Assembly: GCF_018271995.1 (NCBI RefSeq)
Contig: NZ_JAGUCO010000002.1
Span: forward strand, 186,001-250,000
DNA: 64,000 nucleotides
Source of the DNA: Carboxylicivirga linearis
GTDB taxonomy: Bacteria; Bacteroidota; Bacteroidia; Bacteroidales; Marinilabiliaceae
Direction of reading: 5' to 3'
The notes under the pieces are model-generated. The model searched no databases and had not been told where the DNA came from. It was given only the letters and a program-made list of their open reading frames with translations. Position numbers and translations under genes: made by a program. The stretch's first letter is position 1. Every line of letters begins with the position of its first letter. Below are positions 62,977 through 64,000 of the stretch, piece after piece.

Positions 62977-63770
62977 CACTTTTTGAATTAAGATGAAAAA
63001 AGGAACAAATGGCCATTTTTAATTAACAATAATTAATGTGATTTCCTTATCATATATACACAAACATTTATTGTCATCAAGTAATTTTAAAAAGTTGATT
63101 TTCCTCTAATTCCATACATCTTACCAATCTATATAGTCATTATTGAAAAATATTGGACTAATTTATTACAAATGTCATTAGTAAACAGAGTAGGAGATGT
63201 TACATATATAATTACAAATGTGATACATTAAAAAAACACTACTTAGGAAATAGTTACAAATATAAATTACAAGTGTAACTAATTACAATCAATCAGTACT
63301 CCTTCATGAAAGTTAAAAATAGTTCTATACTAAACATTAAATCAGGTATTTATATGGTTCATTTGTATTAATAAGTTAATAAATATGAATACACCTGTAA
63401 TAACCACTCAAAACAGGGCTTAAATACTTTATAATATTCATCTTAAATGATTGATAACCAAATATTTTACATGTTTACTTGAAGTAATTATTAATATTAA
63501 CCATAAGCTACTGAATATCAAAGTATAGCTAACCAATCAATTGTGAATCATTTAAATATATAGGCTAAGATATAGTTTTTGAAACGAATTATTAAAATGC
63601 ATTAATACAGTAATTTAACAATTATTAATGAAAGTAATTTATGAAGAAGCTAAAGTGTATTAATTTATTATATTGAAATTGAAGAGTAGTATAGATACAT
63701 TTGTTAATAACGCCAACAGTTAATATACAACTGTAATCATCTTTTTATTTGGAAATTTGAGACTGATAGG

Positions 63771-63829
63771 TTACATTTGTATTTTACTTGTGTAATCAAA
63801 TAAATAATACACTTGTAACTTACATATGT
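63771..63829. promoter_or_regulatory. Operator-like cluster before the XRE gene
   Basis: Four related sites lie within 59 nt: TTACATTTGTA (63771), TTACTTGTGTAA (63784), TACACTTGTAA (63808) and TTACATATGT (63820). The first begins 84 bp and the last ends 26 bp upstream of the XRE start codon. The third is the reverse complement of the first 11 bases of the perfect site at 63267-63278 (TTACAAGTGTAA). This suggests cooperative binding by a dimeric regulator, possibly the adjacent gene's own product. Confidence 0.55.
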
Positions 63830-63854
63830 TCCTTATTTACATCACTAAATATTA

Positions 63855-64000
63855 ATGAAAGAACGATTAGAAGCAATCCTTAAGCATGAGAAGTTAACTC
63901 CATCCAGGTTAGCTGATATTATTGGAGTTCAACGCTCAGGTATTTCGCATATCATGTCAGGTAGAAATAAACCGGGATTAGACTTTCTTTCAAAGCTAAT
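63855..64000 (+). CDS. XRE-type helix-turn-helix regulator (truncated by window end)
   Basis: The first 48 residues are visible before the window ends. MKERLEAILKHEKLTPSRLA and DIIGVQRSGISHIMSGRNKP are a clear XRE/Cro-CI helix-turn-helix, with helices about 17-24 and 28-36. This start resembles a widespread Bacteroidota regulator group of roughly 120-200 residues, but the effector region is not visible. It lies behind the TTACA/TGTAA cluster, consistent with autoregulation. Start at ATG 63855; no other candidate fits. Confidence 0.8.
   Translation, partial: MKERLEAILKHEKLTPSRLADIIGVQRSGISHIMSGRNKPGLDFLSKL

Larger units (their letters stand above)
62953..63854. other. Gene-free 0.9-kb AT-rich region with repeated TTACA/TGTAA motifs
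   Basis: No credible ORF, tRNA or mobile element is seen. Copies of TTACA-N2-TGTAA and close variants occur at 63166-63175, 63211-63220 and 63267-63278 (perfect). An AGTTACA/TGTAACT pair spans 63252-63280, and a further group lies at 63771-63829 directly before the XRE-type gene. The rest is AT-rich. Confidence 0.5.

Noticed and set aside
63629-63664. Tiny 11-codon ORF in the AT-rich region before the XRE gene
   Set aside because: Too short and in random AT-rich sequence; nothing supports translation.

Overview
The window looks like chromosome of an AT-rich Bacteroidota, probably a Bacteroidales/Marinilabiliales-type marine or sediment organism. This is inferred from gene content and signals. 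It carries three large TonB-dependent/outer-membrane barrel receptors, many SPII lipoproteins and a GH51 enzyme ending in a type IX secretion sorting domain. There are DUF4625 and DUF5362 proteins, a membrane-anchored AraC regulator, a fused E1 alpha/beta dehydrogenase and repeated TAnnTTTG promoter elements of the Bacteroidota sigma factor. No rRNA, tRNA, insertion sequence, prophage or CRISPR array was seen.

Layout. 0-6.4 kb: end of a YhcC-like radical SAM gene, a YedF-like DsrE protein, a DUF4197 lipoprotein, YgiQ, then a coiled-coil protein, ZapA, a structured RNA/terminator and RNase Y. 6.5-9.7 kb: nucleotide-sugar operon (WbpP-like epimerase, Gmd, GDP-fucose synthase). 9.7-14.5 kb: DUF4625 lipoprotein, PatB-type C-S lyase, glutaminyl cyclase, glycerate kinase, EamA transporter. 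14.7-21.7 kb: a four-domain CoA-disulfide reductase/rhodanese/TusA/DsrE fusion, an M48 lipoprotein, KdsA, RarA and secreted MsrA, separated by unusual 7-nt and 21-nt periodic repeats. 21.7-25.4 kb: a metal-uptake-like locus (His-rich DUF4625 lipoprotein, ZnuD-like receptor, Cys/His-rich secreted protein) whose promoter is overlaid by a perfect 23-bp palindrome. 25.6-30.5 kb: a degenerate M23 plus S41 fusion, a 21-nt repeat array, a small barrel protein, an aldo/keto reductase and a glutamine amidotransferase. 30.6-40.7 kb: sulfatase and membrane AraC regulator facing a small secreted protein, a tannase-like esterase with PKD domain and its TonB receptor, then an SDR and a flavoprotein. 40.7-50.9 kb: Omp85-like barrel, small membrane protein, ThiF/MoeB-rhodanese, a second receptor-type barrel, an esterase, a cytosolic M23-fold protein and an M16 lipoprotein. 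51.2-58.1 kb: GH51 arabinofuranosidase, DUF5362, a two-lobed retropepsin-like protease with PDZ, and an M13 lipoprotein. 58.4-64 kb: E2 and fused E1 of a 2-oxoacid dehydrogenase, flavodoxin, MntP, then a roughly 0.9 kb gene-free AT-rich stretch with repeated TTACA/TGTAA motifs before a truncated XRE-type regulator.

The most interesting things are: (1) intergenic DNA built on a 7-nt period, with 21-nt (3 x 7) arrays at 18.2 and 27.7 kb and plain heptad tracts around kdsA, rarA and msrA; (2) the palindrome-over-promoter of the ZnuD-like locus; (3) the TTACA/TGTAA operator-like array before the XRE gene; (4) a compact structured RNA between zapA and rny; and (5) the tannase-like esterase/TonB receptor locus, whose substrate is unknown.
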